Source: Panorpa germanica (taxonomy: Eukaryota; Arthropoda; Insecta; Mecoptera; Panorpidae). Taken from it: a DNA stretch of 64,000 nt. This document shows positions 46,394 through 64,000 of this stretch, piece by piece; position 1 is the first letter of the stretch; each line of letters starts with the position of its first letter. Made by a program: the position numbers and the translations under genes. Location: NCBI GenBank assembly GCA_963678705.1, contig OY783212.1:15562001-15626000 (forward strand), given 5' to 3'. Under the pieces are notes generated by a model that saw nothing but the letters and a program-made list of their open reading frames with translations, made no database searches and was not told where the DNA came from.

Positions 46394-49300
46394 TACTACA
46401 GTTACCGTAGCTTTACAAAAATATTTGAAAATATATTTCTATTCAAACTTTAATAATACATTAATTAATATTACTAGAACAATTATTTCTGTGAATACAT
46501 AATGAAAGAGAACATATTCAATTGTGTGAAATACTTAATTAAATATACTAATATAATTAGAACAGCCTATAATTTTAATTTGGTTTATACTTTATATGTT
46601 ACGCAGCAAAACGTTTTTCATTTCAGATTTTGTTCTTCTTTCTCTGGAACTATATTACTATTATAAATGCAATAAACATTAATCATACAATCTCGTATAT
46701 TTATAAACTAATACCTGAATATAACGAACGCCCCACATAACGTATCCGTTCATAGTGCAGGCATGGTAACGTATTTATACTTTGGAGTCACTTGTACTTG
46801 TATACATCTCAATAAGGACTAGTGTTAGAAATATATATGGGCTTCATTATTATAATGTATAGTCATATTGGTCACACTGTAGGCGCGGTGATCCGTTCTA
46901 CAACTAGGTAGCGAAGGACTCGTCTCACTGCTAAGTAAAGAGGACTAGCTATTTCTCGACGCATAAGCCGCTCAAATTTGACGGCACCAAAAAGTATATG
47001 ATCCGTAAATAATAAATATAACCACATATTATTTTACATTATTTTAGATTTCAGTCTGTCCGCTACAAATGTTTATAATTGGTGATGATTAGAAAATCTT
47101 AGATAACATTTTATACAGACTAATTAAAACAGATTTTGAAATATCCCGTGTAAATTTGTTAAAACTTGTTCACATTTTCCATACATTTCTAAATAATCTA
47201 CTCTATGTATATCTATATTTAAACACATTTAAAATAAACTCGGTTTTAACCCATTCCTAGTGTTGGTTCAATTTTCAGTTGGTTGTAAAAAATCGCTAAA
47301 AATAAAATAGAATATTTATAAAGTTAATTTGTACGAGTATATTCACAATTTACGAGTGTACGGTACGAGCAGTTTTTATATTTCGTAATATTTTTGAAGG
47401 TTTATTGAAGGCATTATTGCATTGAATTGAAAAGAGTTGTTACAAAATCGTTGTTCTTTTGTTCATGTCTATTGTATTGATTTGGATTTTGTTTTTGTTA
47501 GTACGCGTGCATTGAAACCAACCTTTTCAAGTTTTTTTTAAAAACACGGTTCTTTGTTCTAATTGTTTCGGTTTCATATGATATCTCCACACGTAATGTT
47601 CAAGTAAACCATATCTAAATATATCTGCTATATAAATGTTATATAATAATAAATATTTTGCATATATTTGGGACTAGCGCCGCATCTTGGTAACGCTTGT
47701 CGTTCACAGAACGCGCTGTTAAAATTTGATTTATATTTTGTTATGTTTTAGATTCTAAATATATCCCATGTTATGATGATTTCCCTGGTTGACTTTTAAC
47801 AAGTAACGAACGAATTTGTATTTTGCGACACTAATGTTACTATACAGTGAATGCAAGAATGAAAACTAATTTCACAGCTGGAATTTGTGACGTCACGCTA
47901 TTTATGAAGAAATAAACGTCAATAAACAGTTAAATTTCAATTATGAACAGCATACCATTCCTTCGAAGCAATGAAAATTCTTAGTAGTTGAAATAATTTA
48001 AAATTCATAATGTTGAACATGGAACATTCGTTTCATTTCGTTAATTAGATTCATTATTATTATCTAAATCAAACAAACAGAGAATTAATTCTATTATTTT
48101 TAAGTAGAAAATAAGAAAAAAGAAGTATATGATTTTTTTGCACAGAAAATTATTTTAATTATTTCTTTAAGAAACCGGGATCAATGAAAAAGAAAAGTAT
48201 TGTCATGAATGTGTTTTGTATGCAGTTTGATGATTGTAATGTTGTTAATGTTTGTAATGGTTTATCTTCCTTTTCTTTCTTCTTCTTCGATTCTTTTTTT
48301 CTTATTTAACATTTGTGTTTGACTTTGTCTCACGGTCTCATTGGTGATACACGTTTTATGAGCTGCAGCTTCAACTCAGGTAGACGAAACGTCAATGATA
48401 ATTATTATAACACAAATGTGTTTTCTGATGGCGCATATTTTTTATTTAAAAACAACGCTTTATGTATACTATATAAATATATCTTTTAGTTCTACCAGTA
48501 ACTTTTACGATCGCATAAATATTGTTTTAAATAGTCGGTGATTAACGAAAACCAATAAAACATTATTTCTGGACTGCGCATCATTTCAAAACGGAACACA
48601 ATATTTTTCTCTATATCGTATATTTTATTTTGCTCATATCTTTGTAATATATTGGCTGCATATGAGTATTACCAAAGTTACTAACAAAATGATCTACTGC
48701 AACCAATATATTTTATTCGGGGTAAAATACGAGTTGCTCAAAAATATAGTGGTGCTTAAAATATTGTTCTGTCCTAGTCGGGTGAGAATCGAAAACAAGA
48801 GAAACTAAATTTAATTTCTTTAAAACTATTACTCTTATCAAAAAATGAATTTAGAACCCCACGTGTAATCACTTTGTCTGTAAATAAAGGAAAATGCATT
48901 TCTATTTGATAATAAAATTTTATTAGAACTCGATTTAATGGTTTAATAAAACCATTACAACCGCAAGCCATCATAAACTTTCTAATTATTTAGCAATTGC
49001 TACAATTTCGTTTCAATCTTTTACCATAAAATTTATTATCTGAATCTAAAAGTTCCTATAATGTAAATCATACTAAAAAAATACCGATATCAATTTTATA
49101 ACCTCTCTTATTGAGTTGAACTCATTCCGCTATTTCCGATACCCCTTACTGAACCATATCCCCCCCCACTTCACCCAATGAACCAGTTGAGCGAAACGGA
49201 TGGTGCATATCATAAAAAACATATTTTTTGCGGCTTTAAACTGACATAAATTTTAATATCGGGCTTACTATTATTTTGACGGGCGCCGGATTTGATGGAT

Positions 49301-49486
49301 CGGACCACCCAGTGTTGCATCATTCGAGCAGGATCTGCAATCTACGTGTTGTAGTACTGCACTGGCTGCGTACAAACCATACAGCACATACGAAAATAAA
49401 TACGCTGTGTAGAATTCAGTAAAGCGTAGAGCGATTGGTAACTATATTTTAAATTCATTAGAATTTGTATTTACATTATATAAATA
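46394..49486. other. No gene recognised
   Basis: AT-rich presumed intron with no element boundaries seen, apart from a GC-richer piece at 49255-49420 that has no recognised family. Confidence 0.45.
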
Positions 49487-49494
49487 TATGTAGA

Positions 49495-49784
49495 CAGGGC
49501 CGCTCGACAGGCCGTGTCGCGTGAAAAAGACACTGGAATTGGATGTCAATTATTAAAAATTTAATTGTTGTGTTTAAATTTATTTGGTCAGACCCTCTGA
49601 TGTCATTCATTTCTAACGGTCATACCAAGTTTTTATATTTAAATACTTATGTGTTAAAGAACTTGATCTTGTGTATCTGATTTCGATGAGCTCAGTTAGC
49701 GTAACAATTAACAAATATTAAGTGAGGCAATTGGAAAAATTGATCTAGGTCTATAGGATGGAATATTAGCACGCAGCGGCCCTG
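49495..49784. mobile_element. hAT-like non-autonomous element (family H)
   Basis: A 290-bp element bounded by CAGGGCCGCT and its inverse AGCGGCCCTG, with the CAGGG start typical of hAT superfamily termini. The 8 bases on each side, TATGTAGA and TTGGTGGA, agree at 5 of 8 positions, compatible with an old 8-bp duplication. No transposase inside. The superfamily call is an inference from termini only. Confidence 0.55.
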
Positions 49785-49792
49785 TTGGTGGA

Positions 49793-52700
49793 TACTTGCA
49801 TGAATATTGACGCCATTTTAAATTATTAATGATTATAAAGTGGGTTTATATCATATTATTATACATTTACTGATGCGTAAAACTTTATTATGATTTATGT
49901 CACTAAAATGTTACATTTTTACAAAATTATATGTTAATCCTCTCATAAAATGAATATAAATTATTAGTAGTTAATTATATGCAGTCATAACTCGACTAAT
50001 CAACATGCACGAGTACTATTGACTATTACATTATCCTGATGTAAAAAACAGAAATTTCAAAGCAAATATAGGATTATGTAAATACATTTACATCCGATTA
50101 AATTGTCAGTGTAACACTTTTCGACACTTTTTTTTTTTTTTGAGTGCATCAACTTTTGATTTATAAACATTTGTAATACATTATTTATAATTTATAAATA
50201 TGAGTATGGGTTTTTTTAAATTTGAAAATCATGAAATCTTCTAAATCAGCTAGGGATATGGTTGTTATGTCAAACTTAATGTTTTATTTAATACATCACT
50301 TTGACTAAATACACATAAAATACTTATATGTTTGTAACAAACAGGTAAATATAATAAAGAACTTTTAATTCTACATTTAATATTACATCTGTCTCCTAAG
50401 GTGCTACTAGTCTCTATTTTTAAGAAGATATTAAATATTTCGTAGTAACATAATTATGCAAGTATGGTTACAAGACAATTTTACCCAAGGACAGTCGCTT
50501 GTTTATTAAGTGTTCAGTCTTAAATAAGCAAAATAATTAGAAATATGTCATCACCGTGTAAACTAGATCAGTTCTATTAAAGAAGTTGGTAACAAACCAA
50601 TATTTTGTAGAACAATTTTCTTGGACCAATACTATATCGGAATTATATGAAAGAATATGATGGCAACAAAACTTAGAACCACAGATACTTTTACAATCCT
50701 TATATCACATGTAAACATGATCTGTATACAGACGCTCATATTCATATATCCAAGTACACACACACACACACTCTGGTACATATCTAGCTGCGCTGTTTTT
50801 GACTATTTTTAGCGCCATTAAAAATAATTCTTGGCATTACGGTTTATTATTTTCAACGTAGAATTACTTAGAGCATTTTTCTATTTAACAAACTCCGCGT
50901 TTTTTCGGCTTAGGATTGATTTGGGGTTCAAACATGGAAGAACGAATGCGGATTTATATCGCTGCAGTCTTTGAAGCGGAAAATGATTATATTTATAAAA
51001 CTTCTTGAATATTTTATATATTTATATAAATACGAGAATCTACGAATATCTGACAAAAATGTTATAGCGTTGTAGGATTACCTGTTCATTTTTCCTATGT
51101 TTGTAGATTAATTGACATAAAGCAACCTTTAATTATAATTTTCATGTCATCTCACGACATCTCAGAACGTGCTCGTTCATCGACAACAGCTCCAGCTTTA
51201 ATTAGCGACTACTTGAAACATTTTACACAAATTTTACTAATTATAAATGTATTTTTAGTAGACTTACACCAGGAGGATGTCTACCATATACACTCCTATA
51301 GCTAGCGATGAAATCTTAGTGAAAATTCCGGAAGGAAAATTAATTATTGTGTCAAATATTTAATAAAAGTTTCTTGTCCAAAAATGATGTTTAATTTTAT
51401 AACTTTAAAATATTCACTGAAGTAATTTAATCAACGTTGGGATTTTGAGGTTTAAGTGTCGCCGTGTAATGTATTATTAATTTCACATCAAATTATATGA
51501 TGATAATTATACTATAATAGCTAATTAAATGTGGTACACAAATCATGTTATTATAAAATCAGATTGTTATTGAAGCTTACCTTAAGACTAGAAAAAACGT
51601 GATGTAGTCCTTGCAAGCACCATCTTCTGGAAGATATCTGTAATGAAATTAAAAATTAGTCAGTTGTCTAATATATTTTCATTACGCAAAACGGTATTAA
51701 TAAATATTCTAATTTTTTTCTCAACACTTTCACAAATATGTTACCTTTAAATATTAATTGATTGTTCTAATCGTATCATAATATTTTTCTTTAGTAATAT
51801 TTTGTAACGGATATGTAAAATATACATAAAATTCAAAATAAAAATTTAAACTGGTATTTAGAAAAAAATTGACGTGTAACAAAATCTATCTTTCACATTT
51901 TCTTTATTTTTTGCGGTTTCTTTTCTTTGCACTTTTATATATTTTCTCGTTCTTTTTTCGTTTTTCGTGAAATAAAATATTTAATATTATCACATGTTTT
52001 TTTGGAATCGTTTATGGTTGGGGATTATTCCATGGCCGCGGCACGGACTGCAACCACTTCTCCCTGTGCCACCTAGGGAGAGGGTTGCGAGAAAGAGGTA
52101 TCCAGCTAATTTTGTCGATTTTTCACTCGGACCGTTTCTTGAATTATTTATACAGCCACCATAAGTGTTCTACTAGAATATGGTTTCTTATTATTTGTAG
52201 CGACAAGGCAACTTTTTACCTTTGTAAGGTCTCTTATGTTTTAAGAATTCTGTAATCTATTTTTAAAATTTCAATTTTCTTATTGTAAACATAACAGATA
52301 TAATTAGATCTAGTTTTCTTTATTTTGACATTTAGATTTTCTTGAGTTTGAAGAGAATAGTTCAGACCACAACAACAGACAAATGTAAGAACGCACCATA
52401 ATATGAAAAAAGAATTCTGTGTATTATATACTTATTCCTCACTCATCATCAATAAATATCCTAAATAGTCTAGTAAAGAATATATTTTAAACAAAACGAC
52501 TCACAGACAAGAAATCTACAAATCGACGCCGAGAGCGAGAGCTTGCAACATTACTGCATGTAGCAATTTTTTACATATCCGAAGCAAGATCAGCGCTTGA
52601 TCCTTCAAAGCTATCAAATTGTACCACAAGAAAAGTATTGGATAAAGAAAAATTCGAAAAGCTCTCGAGAAATCATTGTGACCAAATGACCTTATGACCC

Positions 52701-53370
52701 ATAGACGTTACTTATTCCCCCTTTTCACTCTTCTCTCTACACCATTGCAGTCATACAAATCCCTAAACCAAAAAAAGTGTATTGAAAATAAGTAGAAGAA
52801 AAGATATTGAGGAAGAATAAAATAAAAACTAAATATATTTTAGAAGACCGTCTCGATAGTTTAGAAATAGTTTGTTGGTGGATGTTATGTGCTTTGATAT
52901 AGTTTTTGTAACTGGAAGCATATGATATAAAGTTTGAAACTTTAGCGGATATATCCTTAACAAATGGATACAAGATATATAGGTGAACTAAAGAGTTCTT
53001 TGATGGAATTGCAACCTTTATTAAAATACAAATACTTGTGTATTTAATCTATAAAGAATACTTCTTTACTTTGATTCAATTTACTAAGATGTTCCTGTTA
53101 GAACCATTTTAGAACAATTTTAATTTCATATTAAATACGACTGATTTGTCACTGGACAAATTAATCTTCCCTTCACGCGTATCATCTTCCATACTTTAGC
53201 AGAGTTTCAAACCCAACTTTTTGATCTCCAATATACATTTTGCTCTAAGCAACAAAGTATCTTTTTTATTAAAACCTTTTTCGTTATAAAACCTTGCGAG
53301 AGGCTGTTGGCTATACTTTTCGTCTATTTTAGGGTATTTAGGGTCAAGGTTTGGTATTGGTATTAGCATT
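49793..53370. other. No gene recognised; one GC-rich repeat-like patch
   Basis: At 52021-52110 a GC-rich patch (CATGGCCGCGGCACGGACTG, CTCCCTGTGCCACCTAGGGAG) stands out from the AT-rich surroundings and looks like a fragment of a dispersed element of unknown type. A short (CA)n lies at 50756-50771. Confidence 0.4.
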
Positions 53371-53391
53371 GGGTGTGGGTGGGGGTGGGGG
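53371..53391 (+). other. G-quadruplex-forming motif
   Basis: The plus strand has four G runs of at least three with loops of 1-3 bases (GGG-TGT-GGG-T-GGGGG-T-GGGGG), meeting the strict G3+N1-7 rule. Such a run is rare in this AT-rich window. On the minus strand it falls within a frame rich in PHPHPHP, which is a by-product of the repeat. Confidence 0.75.
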
Positions 53392-55910
53392 TGTAGTGTA
53401 GGTTGGAACACATCAGTTGCTTTGGTAGTCAGTCCATGGTCCATGGTCGACGATACATGATATTTTTGTTGATTGATTATGGACGCGTGTGACCATGTAA
53501 CCTGTAACAGTTTTTTGTTCAACATTTCCGCATTGTTTTTTTAATGTTTTATGTAACAGTGTCATTGGGGACAAAGCAAATGTTCGTGGATCGTGAGTTT
53601 GGGGCTCCGGCTGCGACTACCGCTGCTGCTTGTGGCTGTATCGAAGACGCGTTCTTACACTACACTCTCTTGCGAGGATAGAATACCAATTCATTGGGAA
53701 CCAAACTTTTACTCTAACGTTCCAGGGAGTGGAAGTTTTAAGATAAAATAAATACAGAAGTATTTTTTTTTTAAATTCTCACAGAGGAAGCTATCATAGT
53801 TTTTACTTTAATCCAAGGTTGACTGTTTTATATGAAGCGTATTGAATTTTTAATTGTGTTAACAAATTATACAAGGTTTACCTGAGTAGAACTCTACAAG
53901 TTTTGTCGGGTAAGGTTCTCGTGGGCAGCCATGTTATATTGCCTATCACTGTCTTATCAAGACGTAAGGAAGATATCCTTTACAGCAGCCTCATTGGGAT
54001 TTTTGCAATATCTACGGTAAAACTCTATTCGAAATTTTGTAATTATTAATTTGATATATTTATAATAACATCTAAAACTTATCAGAAGGGAAACATTATC
54101 TAAATAAATGTAAATTACTAGTGAAATTAGGAATGGAAACGTGAAATGAAATGGTACAAAAATGGTTGCAGTAAAGGAAAATGTCCTGCGGACGTTTATC
54201 TTCTTCTACGTATGATTTAAATTAGAATTGTATAACAAACTTATATTAATAAAAAAACATTTTAATAGTTAGTTGATGATGTAAGTATATAACTTAAAAC
54301 CTTACAAATTCATTAAATCTAGTTAAAATAATTCTCTTTCTCAAGCACTTTGATAATCGAGGATATTTGAAACTGCTTTCACTAATGTTCTTAGTTTTGT
54401 CAATAATGGACAATCCCAGCCCTGTTTGAATTGTTCTTGTTATACTTTTGTTGTTTAGGGGTAGATGAAGTTTTTGGATTTGAAACATAGATGGAGTTAC
54501 AAGCAAAATACGAGTAGCAGAAATAAATTTGTTTGCCTATATATATTCTTGACTCTAAACGCACAGTAGGTCTTGTACGAGTATTTCCGATCATAAGACG
54601 GACTGAGGATCGTGATCTTGTTGTACCAAAGAACAGTTCGCTTATTTATAGTTATACGAGTTCGAGAAGATTAACACGAAAACTACAAAAGGATTTGTTG
54701 ATGTAGGAAAGTAAAGGTTTGTTCTAGCTAATGTGCCATTTCAATGTTACTGTAGGCATAAACATGGCGGTCGAGTTATTTGTAAGTTGGTATCACTCTC
54801 TATCTTCATAGTGAAGTCAGAAGTGAGTCTTGAAGCTATATTAACGTTATAGCATTTGAATCGGTTTTCTTCTCATTTCTTTTCTTCAGAAATTAATAGA
54901 TTTGGATGTACACAATATCTTTAGTACTATGACGTGAAACTTGTCTTGAGATATGCTGTCGTACGAATTTGTTAAATGTTGTCTTTAAGGTGAAGAGAAG
55001 GATACACGAAGTACGATATCGAGAAGGAGAGAATAGGACAAAAACAGGGCCAGAACATGAACCACAACATTTTTTCAAAAAACAAATTGTTTAAAGCGGG
55101 TTTATAAAAAACTCTATGAAACTATTAGGAAAATTGTTAAGAATTTTATATAAGTTTTAGTTTATTATATTTCATTTTGAAATTTACTTCTATTAATAAT
55201 TGGGCTAATAAGCAAATGTGCATAACATTACAAATAGTGGTTAGATGTCCTGTAAACCTTTTTTCTCAGATGCGCGAATTTTAGCAGGTACAAATAAATA
55301 ATCAATACTATGAAATACACTTTAAATGTTGTTTTATTTATAAATTAAAATAAGTAAATCAAGATTTAATGAACATTTACATTATTTCACAAAACAACGT
55401 TTTTATAAAAGTTTTAATAAAGTCTGTACACTTATTTAAAGTAGAATTCTTTTATGAACTTGCTTCATTAATTGTTTAAGTTTTGTTTGCAAAGTTTTTA
55501 TTTTTACAGAAAGAAAAGTCTCATTGTTAGATGCTATTCGAATCTTGTGATGCTTGCATTTTCAAGTTAATTGCGTATTTTTTTTTGTATTGTTTATTTT
55601 TATTGATATTTTAACGTAAACAAAATAAAATAAAAACAAACATTAAGAAATGCAATACACTATAGAGCAGAGGTGGATAAGGCGTCGATCGCTTTCTATA
55701 TGTGTGTTGCCAACGTATTTTAAAGTAACCATCTGCGAGATTTCAACAGTTCATCTACGCATGAAGGAAATTAGTTAGATTTACGTTTACATTAGTTGTA
55801 TTTTATAATTTTTTGAAAAATGCTTCAGTTGTAAATATTGTAGTAGTAATTGAAGTTGCCAAAGATGTAATATCTTTTGTTTGTTAACTGAGTCATTTGG
55901 AAAGGGATGA

Positions 55911-56345
55911 TTGGAAGGTATAAGTTACGACATAAGAATAGAAGCAGGAAGGAGAGCACTCAAGTTCGAGAAAATGAGTAACGCTGAAGGCGAAATCCTA
56001 AGGAAAATTAGGGAGGAGAGTAGAAAGGAGGGTGGTAGAAGATGCCCGAAAAAGAGAAAGGAGAATTACAAAAGGAATGGAATGGCGATAGAAGCGTGAA
56101 AGAGGAGCTAAGGAAAAGAAACAGGGAGATACAACAACAGGAAAGAATGAAGAAAAAATTAAGAAGAGCAATTACAACAAAAGATATAAAAGAATTTGAG
56201 AGAAAGAGATACCACAATAGTTAAGAGAAAAAGACACAAAAAACATGAGAAGGATTGCCAGATTTAGATTGGGAAATGAGAAGAAATAAATGAGTTAAGG
56301 CACAAGAATGTAGTGCCAAATGGCAAAAACATTAAAATTAAAATA
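55911..56345 (+). pseudogene. Decayed LINE 3' end (ORF2 C-terminal remnant plus tail)
   Basis: A purine-rich stretch with two overlapping frames that look like consecutive parts of one protein. The first holds IRIEAGRRALKFEKM and ends KRKENYKRNGMAIEA. The second, in another frame from 56042, holds the charged EELRKRNREIQQQERMKKK and AITTKDIKEFERKRY segments. Downstream, RRIARFRLGNE follows before a stop. This charged linker followed by an IARFRxGNE block resembles the C-terminal part of insect LINE ORF2 proteins. After the stop, GAATGTAGTGCCAAATGGCA and an A-rich (AAT)n tail look like a LINE 3' end, and the same GAATGTAGTGCC tail recurs near 9172. At least one frameshift separates the halves. 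Confidence 0.5.
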
Positions 56346-57606
56346 AAATTAAAAAAAATAATAATAATAAGTTTGAGTTATAATGGATCTAGATATGTCA
56401 AGTATTTAGATACATTTACTGCATTTAAAAATGTATCTAGAACCGTATGTCTGCACCTAAATCCGTATCTACATTTAGAACGTTACAAGAATGACTTTAC
56501 CTTCCAAAACGCTGTCCACCTCTGTTGTAAATGTTTACCTTATCTCCTAAAAGTAGAATCTAATAATCCACCGGCACTAACTTGCACAATACATGTGTTA
56601 GCAATTGAAAGCCTTCCACTCATACATCTCCGATATGAGGACTAGTTATGTGTATTAAAATAATGGCTTAGTAGAAGGTGGTGGGGCAGGGAGAATAAGT
56701 GGAACAGTGGGGTTTGTATTGAGTAAAGTTAAATTTGTAACCATAGTAAACGTGAGCAAAAAGACATTAACCATGGTCTCTGAGGCAAGTCCTGTTCGGT
56801 TGGTCTTCGTACAAAGCCTCGGGAGAGCTTTAGACCTGCGGTAATCTAGCTGAGTGACTCTGTAAATCTGTATCCTCCTTACACCTCACCTCACCTCACT
56901 CCACTTCACTAAGGGATTCTAGAAATGTCACTCACAACGTGCGTGGACCATAGTGACCTACAACGCAACACTACCCCGTAACGTCTGTAACGTTACATGG
57001 AACACGCAATAACAAAAGAGAAGACGGACGGGTCGGTGGGTCTGTGGGTCGGGTCCGTGAGAATTGAAAATGAAAAACAACTGTACGATTTGTCCTCCCT
57101 TCAAAAATAGACACCTTTAACACAATGGTGGAGTGCTTTGGTATTGTCAATATAACGTGAAACTCGAATGTTTTTTTTAAGGAATTGTTTTTCTTTGTTA
57201 GTAAAACAATACGACGCGATGATAGAAACAAGAACATTAAAGACAATGGCGTTATAGATTTTACGAGTTGTGCTTTTAATAAAGAGTATTGTAAACCAGG
57301 AATGAATAGTGATATAATTAATTAATTAATAAGCCACTAAAAGATTTGTTTAACATCAAGAAATTTACCTATTACATAACATTTTTCAGGTTAGTATACT
57401 CGAGATGTAAGGATTTTTGACGTTTTTGTTCATGATTTCGTATGTGGCTTCTTCTTAGGCAAACTAAATGATGTATTTTGTATTTATTTAGGTAATATGT
57501 AACGAAATTATTATTAACTTCGGAAATAATAAAACATAACGTGAGGTAAAAAATATTAGGTTAATAATTCAGTGTTTAGAGGGAATAGTCTCAATTCCCG
57601 TAGTCC

Positions 57607-57737
57607 CGCACTGCGAAAAAACACCGCACAGTGATTTTACCGCAATCCTGCTACACATAGAGTCATGTAAACGTACACGCACTGACGATTTACAATTCGT
57701 TCACAAAACTCTGTGATCGAATGTTTTTCGCAGTGCG
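57607..57737. mobile_element. Short TIR element (family G)
   Basis: A 131-bp stretch with CGCACTGCGAAAAAACACCG at the left and, in reverse, CGCACTGCGAAAAACATTCG at the right. A related half-site, GCACTGTGAAAAACATTTG in reverse, occurs at about 63377-63396. Small, without any coding frame. Flank duplication not determined. Confidence 0.65.
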
Positions 57738-62424
<4,687 letters not shown>

Positions 62425-62538
62425 GGACTAATTAATACCCGGTTCACATGGCCGAATTACATGTGATTCTAATACGCAATATTAAACTCTTAAGAATCGA
62501 GCGCGCGTAAAGTATTCCTTGTAAACTCGGTCTTAGCC
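62425..62538. mobile_element. Short MITE (family E-like), copy 2
   Basis: About 114 bp. ACCCGGTTCACATGG at the left and, in reverse, ACCGAGTTTACAAGG at the right agree at 11 of 15 positions. Reading in reverse, GGCTAAGACCGAGTTTACAAG resembles the GGCTAAAACCGGATTGCAAG end of the element at 24968. The interior is richer in CpG (GAGCGCGCG). Boundaries are approximate and a flank duplication is not clear. Confidence 0.45.
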
Positions 62539-64000
62539 CTGCCAATTTGCATGAAATTAACGCGCAATCGTGATTTGCCTTCTAAATGTATAGAGACCTT
62601 CATATTTTTCTTATAATCTCCTGTCGCGAAACACTTAATATAAGTTTTTAAACAGAATGTACTTTTTATTTAATTTCTTTTGTAATCTTAAATGAATACA
62701 AAATGTAAGTATATAAAGTTTGTAATTATTTTTTCCTAAGGCGATTTTTTAATTGAGTTCAAAGGAAACTCGTGAGTTTGTCGCCCTCATCAAGCAGAAT
62801 GGCTTTTGATGGAACGTTTCTCACTTGAACGACGCAGTACGTAGTAGACGACGCAATTGTAGGAGCAAGGATCTTTCAAGTTACGTCCTATATATATATA
62901 TATTTTTTTTTTTGTTTTATATTAGAAAAATATTTTAAGATGCTAATTAAAATCATTTTTAACCTTTTTAAGTTTAATTGTAAAAATTAATAAACATTAT
63001 GATTCGTAATGCTGAAGATTGGAATGTATTTGAACGTAAAGAAGAATGAATTCAACTTTTTTTAATTTTAATTAAATCATTTCATGAAATAAAGGTAAGA
63101 TATACATAAGAATAATACTGGATTACCTCTCATTATTACTTGAATTACCTGGATAACCTTTAAACAGTACCATCTTAAGATCTTGAAATCACAATAATTT
63201 TTTCAAACAAATATTATGTATATCCTTAAAAAAGGTCATAAGTTTCATCATTTATCGTCTAAAAATTAGGCCAATTTTAAATATACCTAGTGTCTAGTCT
63301 AAATATATCAAAACTATTTTTTTTTATATTTCTGTCTGTTTAGATGCACTTCTTCAGTGCGAATTTATTTCCTGGCAAATGTTTTTCACAGTGCGGTCTA
63401 GGCTAATAATGCGTGTAAAAAACTTAAGTACAACGAAATTCGAATTGTTAGCTCCTTCCTGCGAATAACTCATAGGTCTTAGAAATTATAAATTGAATTA
63501 AGATATTTCTTTATGTTTTTAATTATGTTTCGAAGATTATCAACGAGAAAATAAGACGTTTTTCATTTGATTATATTTATTTTTGCAATTTAAAATTATT
63601 AAAATAAAATGTTTGCTATCTTATATATTTTCACAGCGTGTACATATCAACTTATCGATGCATTGGTACTACCCGGTACAGAACATTCAATAAATTCATT
63701 TCATTTCATGATTCCACAATCCCACAATTTATTCAAAAGGTTATTGACTTTTAGTTTAGTTTCCCACCATTTGTAGCACGCTATATTGGGACATGTCGTG
63801 CCATCTATAAAGTGAATCACGAACTTGAAGGAACAGTACATGGTGTAGGAGGATTCAGATAGATGGCAGAACAATGAAATAAAATGATTAAATACATTTT
63901 AAATATTTCATTAGATATGTGGAAAAAATGTAATTAGTGTTTTTCTGCTATGTATCATATACGGTAATTATAGTTTATATGCAAGAACTGTCATACATAG

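Overview
The window looks like insect nuclear DNA. It is AT-rich (roughly two thirds A+T by eye) and mostly non-coding. It holds introns that begin GT and end AG, a neuroligin-family gene, an R1-clade LINE, many short terminal-inverted-repeat elements, and a nuclear copy of insect mitochondrial cytochrome b that reads with the invertebrate mitochondrial code (TGA as Trp, AGA as Ser). I cannot name the insect order safely. The cytochrome b copy is the best barcode. There is no sign of a bacterium, a phage, CRISPR, or an LTR or viral element.

Layout. 0-14 kb is repeat-rich intergenic DNA: three families of TIR elements, two RTE-like LINE tails, a tRNA-related SINE head and a pair of inverted 250-bp repeats. 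14.0-17.4 kb carries an RTE-like tail and then a 5'-truncated R1-clade LINE with a long uninterrupted reverse transcriptase frame and a poly(A) plus (TA)n tail. 18.3-19.0 kb is a second copy of the TIR element at 11.9 kb. 22.4-24.3 kb holds the only convincing host gene: the first two coding exons of a neuroligin (signal peptide and start of the cholinesterase-like domain). The next exons were not found, so the rest of the window is read as a very large second intron, or as intron plus intergenic DNA. That stretch contains the mitochondrial insertion (28.4-28.9 kb), more TIR elements (25.0, 25.3, 26.5, 30.2, 32.5, 45.0, 49.5, 57.6 and 62.4 kb), a poly(A)-tailed coding remnant (46.1 kb), a decayed LINE 3' end (55.9 kb), a G-quadruplex motif, a 7-bp minisatellite and a long (TA)n tract.

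Functionally this is one synaptic adhesion gene embedded in transposon debris. Several unrelated short elements share a 3-bp TTA or TAA flank, the signature expected of PIF/Harbinger-type insertions, which suggests one or a few transposases mobilised most of them. I found no clear new multi-gene system. The points most worth a second look are the R1-clade LINE lying between two (TA)n tracts, the enrichment of the word TACTCGTA, a possible signal-peptide exon near 61.9 kb, and the young pair of TIR elements at 11.9 and 18.3 kb.
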